From Gibbula magus (Eukaryota; Mollusca; Gastropoda; Trochida; Trochidae): a stretch of DNA of 64,000 nucleotides. This document shows, piece by piece, positions 1 through 9,260 of the stretch. The stretch spans positions 72,840,622 through 72,904,621 of the forward strand of contig OW388294.1 in NCBI GenBank assembly GCA_936450465.1. The letters run 5' to 3'. The notes under the pieces were generated by a model. It was not told where the DNA came from, searched no databases, and worked only from the letters and a program-made list of their open reading frames with translations. The stretch's first letter is position 1. Each line of letters opens with the position of its first letter. The position numbers were made by a program, and so were the translations under genes.

Positions 1-761
1 CCTGCGTGCACATGTTGTATTCTTTGTGGTACCATTTCATGCTTTACTTAGTGAGCGCTCACATCTTGGTTTTGAGTTAGTTTCTTTAGTTAGTATTAGT
101 TAGTGTTACTTTGGAATATTAGCTTGCATTTTTGAATTAGTAGTTAATTACTCTTGCTGCATACCCTGTGTTTGTATGACATGATGTGATTGCTACTCGT
201 GTGATTTGTGTGAATTAAAATGTAAACTAAACTTAAACCAAATAAAACTGCTAGGTTCAATACAGCACAATAATATTTAAGTATGTAGGGCTTGTGTTGT
301 GTTCATAGGTTTGGTGTTGTGGTCATAAGTTGCATTGGTAGTTAGGTCTGTGTTTTTTTTGTGTCATAATCTTGAGTTTGCTTCTTCATCATGGGTTAGT
401 TTATTATCTGGTTTAGTTTATCTGTGTAAGGTTTCTTCATTCTACCTCTATTTCCCCATGTCCCTGCGCGCGTGCTTATAGCATTACACCATGCATTTGT
501 ACACATGCACACATTTATTTTTCATATTGCACACATGTTAGTATATTTCATTGTGTGAAGTATTTAAATTTAAATCTTTAAATTCCAATTAAGTTGTGTA
601 ATTCATATACTTACATAAATTGTAGGGTATTTTCTCTTTCAGGTTGTTACAATATCCAACATGTTAATCAACATTCAACCACTTGCTTACACATTGGCAC
701 CAATAGTATTGTTACTCTATTGTTATTCCATTTCATTCAACTTGTTACCAGCCATTCCATT
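1..761 (+). other. Retrotransposon leader (or tail of an unrecognised 5' LTR)
   Basis: About 760 bp precede the likely gag ATG at 762. The stretch is AT-rich with no long frame. A pyrimidine-rich tract ending in CAG at about 628-643 (tattttctctttcag) resembles a 3' splice site, so the leader may carry an intron in the genomic transcript. A poly-A-like AATAAAACTGCT at about 240 is weakly reminiscent of the AATAAACTGCT at 7586 in the 3' LTR, but the flanks do not align, so I do not call a 5' LTR. Confidence 0.4.
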
Positions 762-1882
762 ATGAGTGGGTTATCGCCGGACGAGATTACAAATCTCGTT
801 TCAGCTTTTAAGTCACTAGGATCTTGGCCGAGTGTTGATAATCCAGAGGATTTGTTAGATTGGATGAAAAAGTTCACCCAGTCTAAGGTTAAATCTGAGG
901 ATGCTACACAGGAAGTCAACCCTAGTTCCCCTAACCCTACACCCACTGCCCATGCACCTGTTACCATTTCACAGGCTCCTAAGTTGCCTTTCTTTTCGGG
1001 TGAGAAGAAGGGTGAGACCTCTTTTGAAGTTTGGCGTTATCACGTCAAATGTTTGATGCAGCAAGGGTACAGCAGTCATTACGTGGCAAAGCAGCTACTG
1101 TCGCTATGTGTCTGGGACCTGATGCTGACATCAAACTTCTTCTTTCTAAGTTGGCAGCTACCTTTGGTACTGTTGACAGAGGTCAAGCTCTTCTCTCTCA
1201 TTTCTTCTCGGCAAAGCAAGAAGAGGCAGAAGAAGTTTCACAGTGGGCCTGTAGGCTGGAGCAGCTCCTCCTACAGGCGGACACTCAAGCACCAGTATCC
1301 ATGGCAACCAGGAACGAGATGCTAAGGAACCAACTGTGGTCAGGATCCAGACCAGAACTCAGGGACCAGACAGCTCACCTCTTTGATACCGGATGTACCT
1401 TTGATGACCTCCTCAGAGCCCTGCGTCGAGCTGAAATGGACCTACAGCAGAGAGGATCTGGAACCAAGAAGAGGATTCCTACTCCTAGTATGGCAGCTGT
1501 AGCTAACAAGGACTCCGAGTTGACGGAAATCAAGGGGATGTTGAAGCAGTTGTCATCCGAGGTGTCAGAGTTGAAGAAGAAGCAGAACCATCCACATCCT
1601 GACCCTATGCCATGGATCAACCAGGGACCTCCTCTCCCTCAAGGACCTCCGCCCTTTATGCAACCTCCCACTCAGCAATGTACACAGCCTCACCCCTCAC
1701 AGTGGTACCAACAGGACACAGGTCACATGGATTATCAGCGTCTATCCAAAGACCCAGTTACAGGAGAACCGATATGCTTCAGGTGTAAGCAGCCAGGACA
1801 CTTGCAGTATGGATGCCGCGTACGCCTGGATCACAGCCGGACTTTAAACCAGAAGAAGTCTATGGGCCGGGGCAAACCATAG
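762..1882 (+). pseudogene. gag: gag polyprotein of Ty3/gypsy element, broken by one frameshift
   Basis: The Gag polyprotein forms the particle and packages element RNA. The chosen ATG at 762 begins MSGLSPDE. The frame is open to about 1068, where homology continues in another frame from VQQSLRGKAATV to the stop at 1880-1882. The join lies around 1064-1072, so an indel separates the N-terminal and capsid-like parts. The second half has a proline-rich stretch (about 1600-1700) and a CX2CX4HX4C zinc knuckle (CFRCKQPGHLQYGC, about 1776-1817), the nucleic-acid-binding signature. The 3' end overlaps pol by 70 nt. The shift is taken as decay because the reading on both sides is well kept. Confidence 0.85.
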
Positions 1883-4800
1883 GCTACAGAAGACGACGCC
1901 CCATTACAAAGCAACAAGTCGCACAGCTCGTTGGAGAGCCCAACGAGGGAACAGTTTTCATAAACAACATCAAAACTACAGCTCTTTTTGATGCTGGCTC
2001 TACAGTTTCCACTGTTTCACAAACATTTTACAAAACCTCTCTTTCTGATATCCCTGTTAAGCCACTAGATGTGTTTTTGCAGATTGACTGTGCTGATGGC
2101 CAAAATCTTCCATATTTTGGGCACATTGAAGTCAATCTAGCGGGCACAGGCTCTATCTCCTCTTTACCATGTTTACTTTTGGTTGTTCCTGATACAGCTT
2201 ACAACCTTAAAGTTCCTATCCTTCTGGGCACTAACATCCTCTCCACATGCATGGAATCCTGCAAGGCACAGTATGGAATGCGTTACCTCCAACAAGCGGA
2301 CATCCACACTCCATGGTACATCGCCTTCAAGAATATTATTCAGCAGGACAAGGATCTGACAAGAAACAATTACTCTCTCGGAAAGATCAGAAGTGCAGAG
2401 AATGAGCGACTTATCGTACCACCAAACACGGAGCGAGTCATCGATGGATACATCAGCAACCCACTTGTGTACAGAGATACAGTTGCCATGATACAGCCTA
2501 CCACTGGATCTGTTATACCATCTGACCTTGACATCGCTCCTGTTATGAACTATCGCCACAGTGACAAGATCATGGTCCAAGTCCACATCGCCAACGTCAC
2601 CACAAGAACAGTCGCCATCCCAACTCGTGCAGTATTATGTGAGCTTCAGGTCGTTAACGTTGAAGATCTTCCATCTGAGGTCAACCAAGGTGAAGGCCAA
2701 GACGTCATCAACCTCATGAACTTCAAGGAAGGAGAAGTGACACCTGAACAGTTGAAGGATGGGATTGAAGTCATCAAGAGATATGAAGACATATTCTCTC
2801 ACAGCGAGACAGACTTAGGACATGTCCCCAACGTAAAGCATAGGATTGACCTTGAAGATGAACGACCTTTCAAACAGAGACACATACGCATTGCTCCATC
2901 TATGTACCAAGAGGTCAAGGAACATCTTCAACAGTTGCTTGCAAGTGGAGTCATCCGTCACTCTTACAGACCATGGTCATCTAATGTTGTCTTGGTAAGG
3001 AAGAAGAATGGGAAACTGCGCATGTGCGTTGATTTTAGACAGCTCAACAGTCGAACCATTAAAGACAGTTACTCTCTGCCAAGAATAGAAGAGATGTTTG
3101 ACGCACTCGCAGGAGCCAAGTACTTCAGTACGCTGGACATGAAGTCTGGATACCACCAGGTGGAGATAGAGGAGTCACACAAAGAAAGGACAGCTTTCAC
3201 CGTCGGCCCCTTGGGATTCTTCGAGTATAACCGTATGCCATTCGGTCTCTGCAACAGCCCTGCAACATACAAACGGGTGATGAACGAATGCTTCGACGGC
3301 CTCCACCTCAACATATGCCTCATCTATATGGACGACATCATCGTATTTTCCAACACTTTCGAGGAACATCTCCAGCGCCTGGACCAAGTCTTGAAGAGAT
3401 CACGGGAAACAGGGATGAAGCTAAGTCCAGACAAGTGTTCATTCTTCAAGAAGAGAATCAAGTTCCTCGGGCATATTGTTTCTGAAGATGGAATAGAGAC
3501 TGATCCAGACAAGATTCAGAGAGTACTCGACTGGCCAACACCTACCAATCCAGATGACATTCGCAGATTCCTTGGATTCGCAGGCTACTACAGGAAGTTT
3601 GTCAAGGATTTCTCAAAGATCTCCAAGCCTCTCTCAGCCTTAATGCCATCCACCAAGACAAAGACAAGAAGGAATCACCAGCCTACCAAACAAGACAGAC
3701 CATGGGAATGGGGACCAGAACAGGAAACAGCATTCAAGACTATCAAGACATGCTTATCAACGCAACGAGTCCTTGGATATGCTGACTACACACAGCCATT
3801 TGAAGTCCATACTGACGCCATTGGCCAAGGACTCGGAGCTGTCTTGTACCAGGACCAAGGAGGACAGAAGAAAGTCATCAGCTACGCCAGCAGAGGCCTG
3901 AGTAAGTCAGAGAGTAGCTATTCAGCACACCGACTTGAGTTTCTTGCACTCAAGTGGGCTGTGACTGAAAAGTTCAAGGACTACTTATACGGGAATACAT
4001 TTACTGTATTCACGGATAATAATCCCCTGACATATGTACTCACCTCTGCGAAGTTGGATGCTACAGGTCACCGCTGGCTAGCGGCCCTGTCAGCATACAA
4101 CTTTGACATCACCTACAGGCCAGGACTTAGCAACGCAGATGCTGATGGACTATCCGGGCTACCAGGGATTGAAGCTGAACAACAGAAGATAACATCAGAG
4201 TCAGTGAGAGCTGTGTGCAATTCCCTGCAGGAACACCCACTTGTGCACAGTCTCTGCTTCTCAGCCAATCCTAACTTGCAAGACCTTGAGGATCCTGGAG
4301 ACAACCTAGAAGTTATGACCAACAGGGATTGGAGGAAAGCTCAAGCAGCAGACACCATTTTGGCACCATGGATCAATCTTGTGAGAAGAAATCTCAAGCC
4401 AAGAAGACAGGATTATCCCCCTTGCCAAGCCAACACTGCACTGCTACGAAGATTGACAGCCTACTACTTAAGGAAGGAATTCTGTACAGGAAAGTCAACA
4501 TCAATGGAGAAGACCGATTGCAGCGAGTGTTACCATCTGCCCTTATTGAAGATGTGCTCAGAGGACTCCACGACGATGTAGGACATCCAGGAAGAGAGAG
4601 AACCTTGTCCCTTCTACGTGACCGATTCTTCTGGCCAGGCATGGCCAAGGACGTCGAAAGACTGGGTTCAAGGATGTGACAGATGTCTGAAAAGGAAGTC
4701 CCCCACGAACAGCAGAGCATCACTAGTGAGCATTACCACCACACAGCCACTGGAACTTGTCTGCCTTGACTTTCTCTCTCTGGAAGCATCAAAGGGAGGA

Positions 4801-5934
4801 CACCAGAACATACTTGTAATCACGGACCACTTTACCAGATATGCACAGGCCATTCCAACGAAGAACCAGACTGCAAAAACAACAGCAGAAGCCTTCTACA
4901 GGAACTTCATCATGCACTATGGAATACCGAAGAGGATCCACAGTGATCAAAGTGCTAACTTCGAGAGCCATCTGATGAAGGAACTGTGCAGTATCTTGGG
5001 AATGGAGAAGAGTCGGACTACACCCTATCATCCTATGGGCAACGGTATGGTTGAACGGTTCAATAGGACACTGCTTGACATGCTCGGAACACTCCAGCCA
5101 GACAAGAAAGCAGATTGGAAGACCTATGTCGCACCACTTGTCCACGCCTACAACAGCATACGGCATGAGTCCACCAACCAATCTCCATTCTACCTGATGT
5201 TTGGCCGTGAACCTCGTCTCCCCATTGACTTGGCATTTGGGATAGAGCTCAACAGGAACCATCCCTCACTCTCCGTCTACTCAGACAACCTCAAGAAGAA
5301 GCTCCAGGAAGCTTATGAGCTTGCCTCCAAGTCCTCCAAGTCAGCCAAGGACAAGCAGAAGGCCAGCTACGACCTGAAGACGAGAGGAGCCACAGTCCAG
5401 ACAGGGGATAGAGTTCTGGTGAAAGCCCTAGCCTTTGATGGGAAACACAAGTTGGCGGATCGTTGGGAAGAGGATCCTTACGTGGTTCTCCTGCACCCAA
5501 ACCAAGATATTCCTGTGTTTGTTGTGCAGCGAGAATCTGGCGAGGGGAGGAAGAGGACGTTGCACAGGAATCATCTTCTACCCATTGGATCAGTACCAAC
5601 GTCCACAGACAAGGAAACACCAGTCAAGAAGCCAACAGCAAAACCAAGGACAACACTGAAGAAGACAGCATCAAAGAAGACAATTGAAGAGGACAGCCAG
5701 GAGGACAACGAATCAGCAGTTGATGCTCCATTTATTTTCACCGGGATTGCTGAGGATGTATCCATCATCAGTGAAGAGACCGTGGAAGAGAGTGTGGCTA
5801 CTTCAGAGACATCAGGTGACGATCTACAGTCCCTTGGAGTAGCAGGTGAAGCTTCTGGTGGTGACAACCACAGCACTGGAGACAGCAGCGCAGAAGCGGA
5901 CCCGGATTCAGAAGAACCACCAGCTGACACATGA
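1813..5934 (+). pseudogene. pol: pol polyprotein (PR-RT-RNase H-IN), Ty3/gypsy, with compensating frameshifts in integrase
   Basis: Pol copies element RNA to DNA and integrates it. Domains in order: aspartic protease at about 1960-2200, with active-site FDAGST (Asp codon 1990; Ala where families usually have Ser or Thr); reverse transcriptase about 2860-3500, with YMDD at 3325-3336; RNase H about 3780-4160, with TDAIGQGLG (Asp codon 3814); integrase about 4490-5260. The frame is open from 1813 to about 4445, then shifts into a second frame that reads the HHCC finger histidines (about 4560-4650), and returns at about 4660 to read the two cysteines (4675, 4684). The catalytic triad is kept: Asp 4768, Asp 4945, Glu 5053, which is D,D35E spacing. 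A GPY/F-like segment (about 5400-5590) and an acidic, low-complexity tail follow. It is expressed as Gag-Pol through the slip site. Confidence 0.92.
1843..1849 (+). promoter_or_regulatory. -1 ribosomal frameshift slip site T TTA AAC
   Basis: In the gag frame the codons are ACT TTA AAC, so the heptamer T_TTA_AAC fits X_XXY_YYZ exactly. After a -1 slip, ribosomes read TTT AAA CCA, which is the pol frame and continues without a stop. It lies within the 1813-1882 gag/pol overlap, 31 nt before the gag stop. A possible downstream stem pairs GGGGC (1869-1873) with GCCCC (1898-1902). The spacing of 19 nt is longer than usual, so the stimulator is uncertain. Confidence 0.72.
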
Positions 5935-6199
5935 AGATTCCGTTGAGGTTGAAGAACCACCACCTGCACCTCCTGATGCTGTACCTCAACCTATACCACC
6001 GCCGCGAAAATCCACCAGAGAAAAAAAGAAGCCAGCCTGGCAGAACTCTGGAGATTACGTGATGTCCCAGAACACAGATCCTGAATGGCAACAGAAGAGC
6101 CGTCGGTTGGAGCAACTGGCGGCATCAGGAATCCTTGGGCACATCAGCACCAGCATCTCTAAGGCACTTCTTTCCCTTGTTGACGAAGAACCGGACTGA
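5920..6199 (+). pseudogene. Frameshifted C-terminal tail of pol
   Basis: The main pol frame stops at 5932-5934. From about 5920 another frame continues with a Glu/Pro-rich stretch, a basic patch (STREKKKPAW) and SGDYVMSQ, ending at the stop 6197-6199 just before the polypurine tract. The acidic and proline-rich composition matches the preceding tail, so I read this as the original end of pol, separated by an indel around 5915-5932. A separate small ORF is possible but less likely. Confidence 0.6.
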
Positions 6200-6216
6200 C
6201 GAGGACGTCATTTTTC

Positions 6217-6230
6217 AAGGGAGGGAAGAA
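6217..6230 (+). promoter_or_regulatory. Polypurine tract, plus-strand primer site
   Basis: A purine run (AAGGGAGGGAAGAA) directly abuts the TGTAAC that opens the 3' LTR. This is the position and composition expected of the polypurine tract that primes plus-strand synthesis. Confidence 0.85.
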
Positions 6231-6946
6231 TGTAACAGCATCAAATATTGTATATATATTTTATTGTTATTTTTAATTTATGCTCTGACTGAATATACTA
6301 TTCAGTCAACCATATCTTTTAACTTATACTTCACACTAAGTTTAGCCAAAATCACTTCACAGCCTTTGCATGAGCATTTTGCACTCACTCAATCACCAGT
6401 GCACTGTCAAACAATAGCCTGCCCCAAGCGCGACCTTTCTACTTTCTATTGTTCTAGGTTTCTCAGCTTCTCTCTTCTGTATGTTAGGTTTAGGTAGGAT
6501 TTTAAGCTTTACTCCTTAGATTTGTCAGGAGGTGCAAAGACGTTGTCTCTTGCATTTGTGACTTTTTTTTGGGATCTTTGTGTCATTCATTAGGATCTTT
6601 GGATTTGGATTTCAAAATATCCAGGTTAGTTATTATGGTGTATATTGTAATTCATGTTTGTGTATTCCTAATATTGTAGGGATATTGTATTTATTCATAT
6701 CATGTATGCTTGGTGTAAATATTGTCTTTTACATTTCTATGCTTTGTGTTTATGGACACATAGTACAATGTGTCCGGTAATAGTTTATTTGTATGAACAC
6801 ATTATATGTGTTCTGCTGTAGTTATCTTCTTACTAAACATAAACTAAAATAACTTTAACATCAATTAAACTATACATCAATCTCGAGTATAAATTAAAGT
6901 AAACAAGTGTGTTGTATGAAAGGTAAGAATGTGAAACAGTAATTTA

Positions 6947-7044
6947 TGTGTGTTGTGTTGAATGTATGTGTTTATTAAATGCAATGTGTGTTGTGTTGAA
7001 TGTATGTGTTTATTCAATGCAAAGTGTGTAATGTTGAATGTATG
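6947..7044 (+). repeat. 38-bp tandem repeat in LTR U3 (about 2.6 copies)
   Basis: Units 6947-6984 and 6985-7022 differ by one base; a third, partial and more diverged unit reaches about 7044. Each contains gttgaatgtatg. Repeats in U3 often duplicate promoter elements, but no known factor site is obvious here. Confidence 0.85.
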
Positions 7045-7165
7045 TTTAGATGAATGAATGAAACAGGGTTTTAATTATGTAGTATTTTAGTATTGTTTTT
7101 ATCATCTGCATCATTGCCTATAGTATTGTTAATAGTTTTATTATCTATGCAGATGTTGATGATGA

Positions 7166-7210
7166 TGACGTCATGATGATAACGTGATGTGACGTCTGGT
7201 CTTGTATAAA
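7166..7210 (+). promoter_or_regulatory. LTR core promoter: two CRE-like sites and TATA box
   Basis: TGACGTCA at 7166-7173 is a perfect CREB/ATF palindrome, TGACGTCT at 7190-7197 is one base off, and TATAAA lies at 7205-7210. A hairpin (CCAAGT/ACTTGG) follows at about 7212-7229, around the expected start of transcription. Spacing is compatible with a Pol II promoter driving the element. This is inference from motifs only. Confidence 0.6.
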
Positions 7211-7585
7211 CCCAAGTCCACACACTTGGTGGGTTTTCATTTATTTAGTTTTATATAGTTTATATCCTTGTGTATATTATCAGAAGATGTGTATTATGCA
7301 TACTATGCTCATATTATAGATATTGCATATATCATAATGTGATTAAGGGTACATTCATGTATAATATGTATGTGTACAATTATGATTTATTATAATATCA
7401 ACTGTAATCATGTTTAAATTACCGGTTATCTAGCATAATGCATTGTCAATAACATGCATTCATATATCCTACATGTAAGCATTATAAATATTCAAATGTA
7501 TTGACTTGCAGTCATCATTAACTCCAATTCTTAAATATTGTTATTATTGTTTCAGGGTTTTCTTTTTATAGTATATTCTACTGTG

Positions 7586-7591
7586 AATAAA
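7586..7591 (+). terminator. Polyadenylation signal AATAAA in LTR
   Basis: AATAAA about 70 bp before the LTR end and about 380 bp after the TATA box, so it would lie inside R and be used at the 3' LTR. A GT-rich stretch (cgtctgtgttttgtt) follows at 7621. Confidence 0.65.
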
Positions 7592-7661
7592 CTGCTGGCC
7601 ATACTGCGAACGACAACCTTCGTCTGTGTTTTGTTACCTTGACACTTTCGACTCGGTTACA

Positions 7662-9260
7662 TAGGTATCGATGATGGTTAATGTTGGTAAATGAATTGCT
7701 AAACAGCTTGAAAATAGTGTACACTATATAACCATTAATGTGTTGGTATGAACCTTACTATTTACACTTTTCATGTGTACTTTGTGTTAAGGAAATTTTA
7801 TTCATTACATGCAAATGCATCGTAATCAATAAAGGAGATGATAAAGTCACTTAATGTGTTGATAACGAGCGTGCAACTAGTTATGATCTAGCGTTTAATA
7901 TGGAAATATTGCGACAACATATTGTAAACATTAGAGACCGGAAGCTATGGTTGCTTACATATTACAGTCTGCTGATCTCTGGATCAATGTCTGCTGTGAT
8001 AGCTGGGGAGTTTACACGAGTGTTGTACTGAAACACCATCTAACTAACCACTATTCACTGCATAGAGATATGCAGTATTTTCATACTCGGAAATCTTTCA
8101 CCGTGATATCGCCACTGTAGCTGTTGTGGAATCGCTCTGTTCTTAGGTTAGTACTCGTTTAACTTAATATAACAATTGTCCAATGAATCAGAAACCTAAA
8201 CATGCATATAATACCCCAATTTAGATAATATTGCTTGTTTAACTGTTTGATCGAGGCGAGAGTGATTGTTGACATGCATATAATATCACAATTTAGATAT
8301 TGCTTGTTTAACTGTTTGATCGAGGCGAGAGTGATTGTTGACATGCATATAATATCACAATTAAGATATTGCTTGTTTAACTGTTTTATCGAGGAGAGAG
8401 TAATGGCTGACATGCATATAATATCCCAATTATGATATTGCTTGTTTAACTGTTTGATCGAGGCGAGAGTGATTGTTGACATGCATATAATATCACAATT
8501 TAGATATTGCTCGTTTAACTGTTTTATTGAGGAATTCTATAATCATCCAACTAATACACCAGATAACGATAATGGAACACATGTAATGGGTTACAATATG
8601 TACTTTTGAGAAACCATAAGTGAGGTTTTCTACGCATTTGTACAGCGAAACCATATTGTTACGTGAACGATTATAAAGAAGCAAATGTATATAAGCAGTG
8701 TACTACAGGCCTGAGGCCTTTTGAGTACCGGAAATAAAGACTATAAATACCCCAATTTAGTTAATGTTGCTTGTTTAACTGTTTTATTGAGGAAGTCTAT
8801 AATCACCCCACTAATACACCAGATAACGATAATGGAACACATGTAATGGGTTATACTATTTACTTAAATAACATTTGACAAACCATGGATGATGATTTGC
8901 ATCGCATAGTGAGGAAAGAAGATTTTCAACTTCAAAAACACATTCGAAAACATATTATTTTATCATTATCCGAGATATTGGACTAAATATGCTTGATTTT
9001 CTTACATATAATAAATGGAATAAGCACAAAAATACGTTCTACTCTTGAGAAATTGAACATACCCAAATGTGAACGTAAATTGAGTCTTTATTTAGGTTTT
9101 TAATAGTTTCATTCGGATTCAGACAGACCAAGGTGAGGCGGGATTATTTCTGGTTTGAACACCTATTTCAAATATATTTCACTAATATTGTGTAAACTAA
9201 TATTCTTGTTAGAGAAGATAGCTAAGATCGGGAACTAGTTTTAAAGTTACATACAGTACC
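7662..9260 (+). repeat. Dispersed repeat R1, copy 1 (host of the gypsy insertion)
   Basis: This sequence aligns by eye with 34480-36990 (+), 47155-47575 (-), 52540-53150 (-) and a fragment near 61600-61720. Shared landmarks include atgttggtatgaacctta, ctctggatcaatgtct and ccagataacgataatggaa. It holds a 69-bp minisatellite and two near-identical segments, about 8520-8600 and 8768-8860. No coding capacity was found. It may be an unclassified non-autonomous element. Its left end is interrupted by the LTR element. Confidence 0.75.
8201..8530 (+). repeat. 69-bp minisatellite, about five units
   Basis: The landmark catgcatataat recurs at 8201, 8273, 8342, 8411 and 8480, giving unit lengths of 72, 69, 69 and 69 bp. 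Each unit holds ttgcttgtttaactgttt. Because 69 is divisible by three, a spurious 23-residue-periodic frame stays open on the - strand. One to two diverged units recur at 35080-35210 in R1 copy 2. Confidence 0.92.

Larger units (their letters stand above)
1..7661 (+). mobile_element. Ty3/gypsy LTR retrotransposon, 5' end outside window, defective copy
   Basis: A single + strand retrotransposon runs from the window edge to the end of its 3' LTR. The order is leader, gag with a zinc knuckle, protease, reverse transcriptase, RNase H, integrase, polypurine tract and 3' LTR. Integrase downstream of RNase H places it in Ty3/gypsy (Metaviridae-type) rather than Ty1/copia. The 5' LTR and primer-binding site are not seen: nothing in 1-760 aligns convincingly with the 3' LTR. 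Frame breaks in gag (about 1068), in the integrase zinc finger (about 4445 and 4660) and in the pol tail (about 5925) indicate that this copy can no longer make its full polyprotein. Clade within Ty3/gypsy is not assigned. Confidence 0.93.
6231..7661 (+). repeat. 3' LTR of the Ty3/gypsy element (1431 bp)
   Basis: Starts TGTAAC right after the polypurine tract and ends GTTACA at 7656-7661, a perfect short inverted terminal pair. It contains a 38-bp tandem repeat, two CRE-like sites (7166-7173 and 7190-7197), TATAAA at 7205-7210 and AATAAA at 7586-7591. This gives U3 to about 7235, R to about 7610, then a short U5. The 5' LTR for comparison is outside the window, so the exact end rests on the terminal motif and the adjoining R1 repeat. 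Confidence 0.82.

Noticed and set aside
1..700. 5' LTR of the gypsy element
   Set aside because: No convincing alignment with 6231-7661; only a poly-A-signal-like word is shared.
8159..8482. 107-codon - strand frame with 23-residue repeats
   Set aside because: It is a by-product of the 69-bp minisatellite, whose period is divisible by three; the related copy at 35 kb does not keep the frame.
8201..8530. CRISPR-like array
   Set aside because: Units are contiguous 69-bp tandem repeats with no distinct spacers, in a eukaryotic setting.
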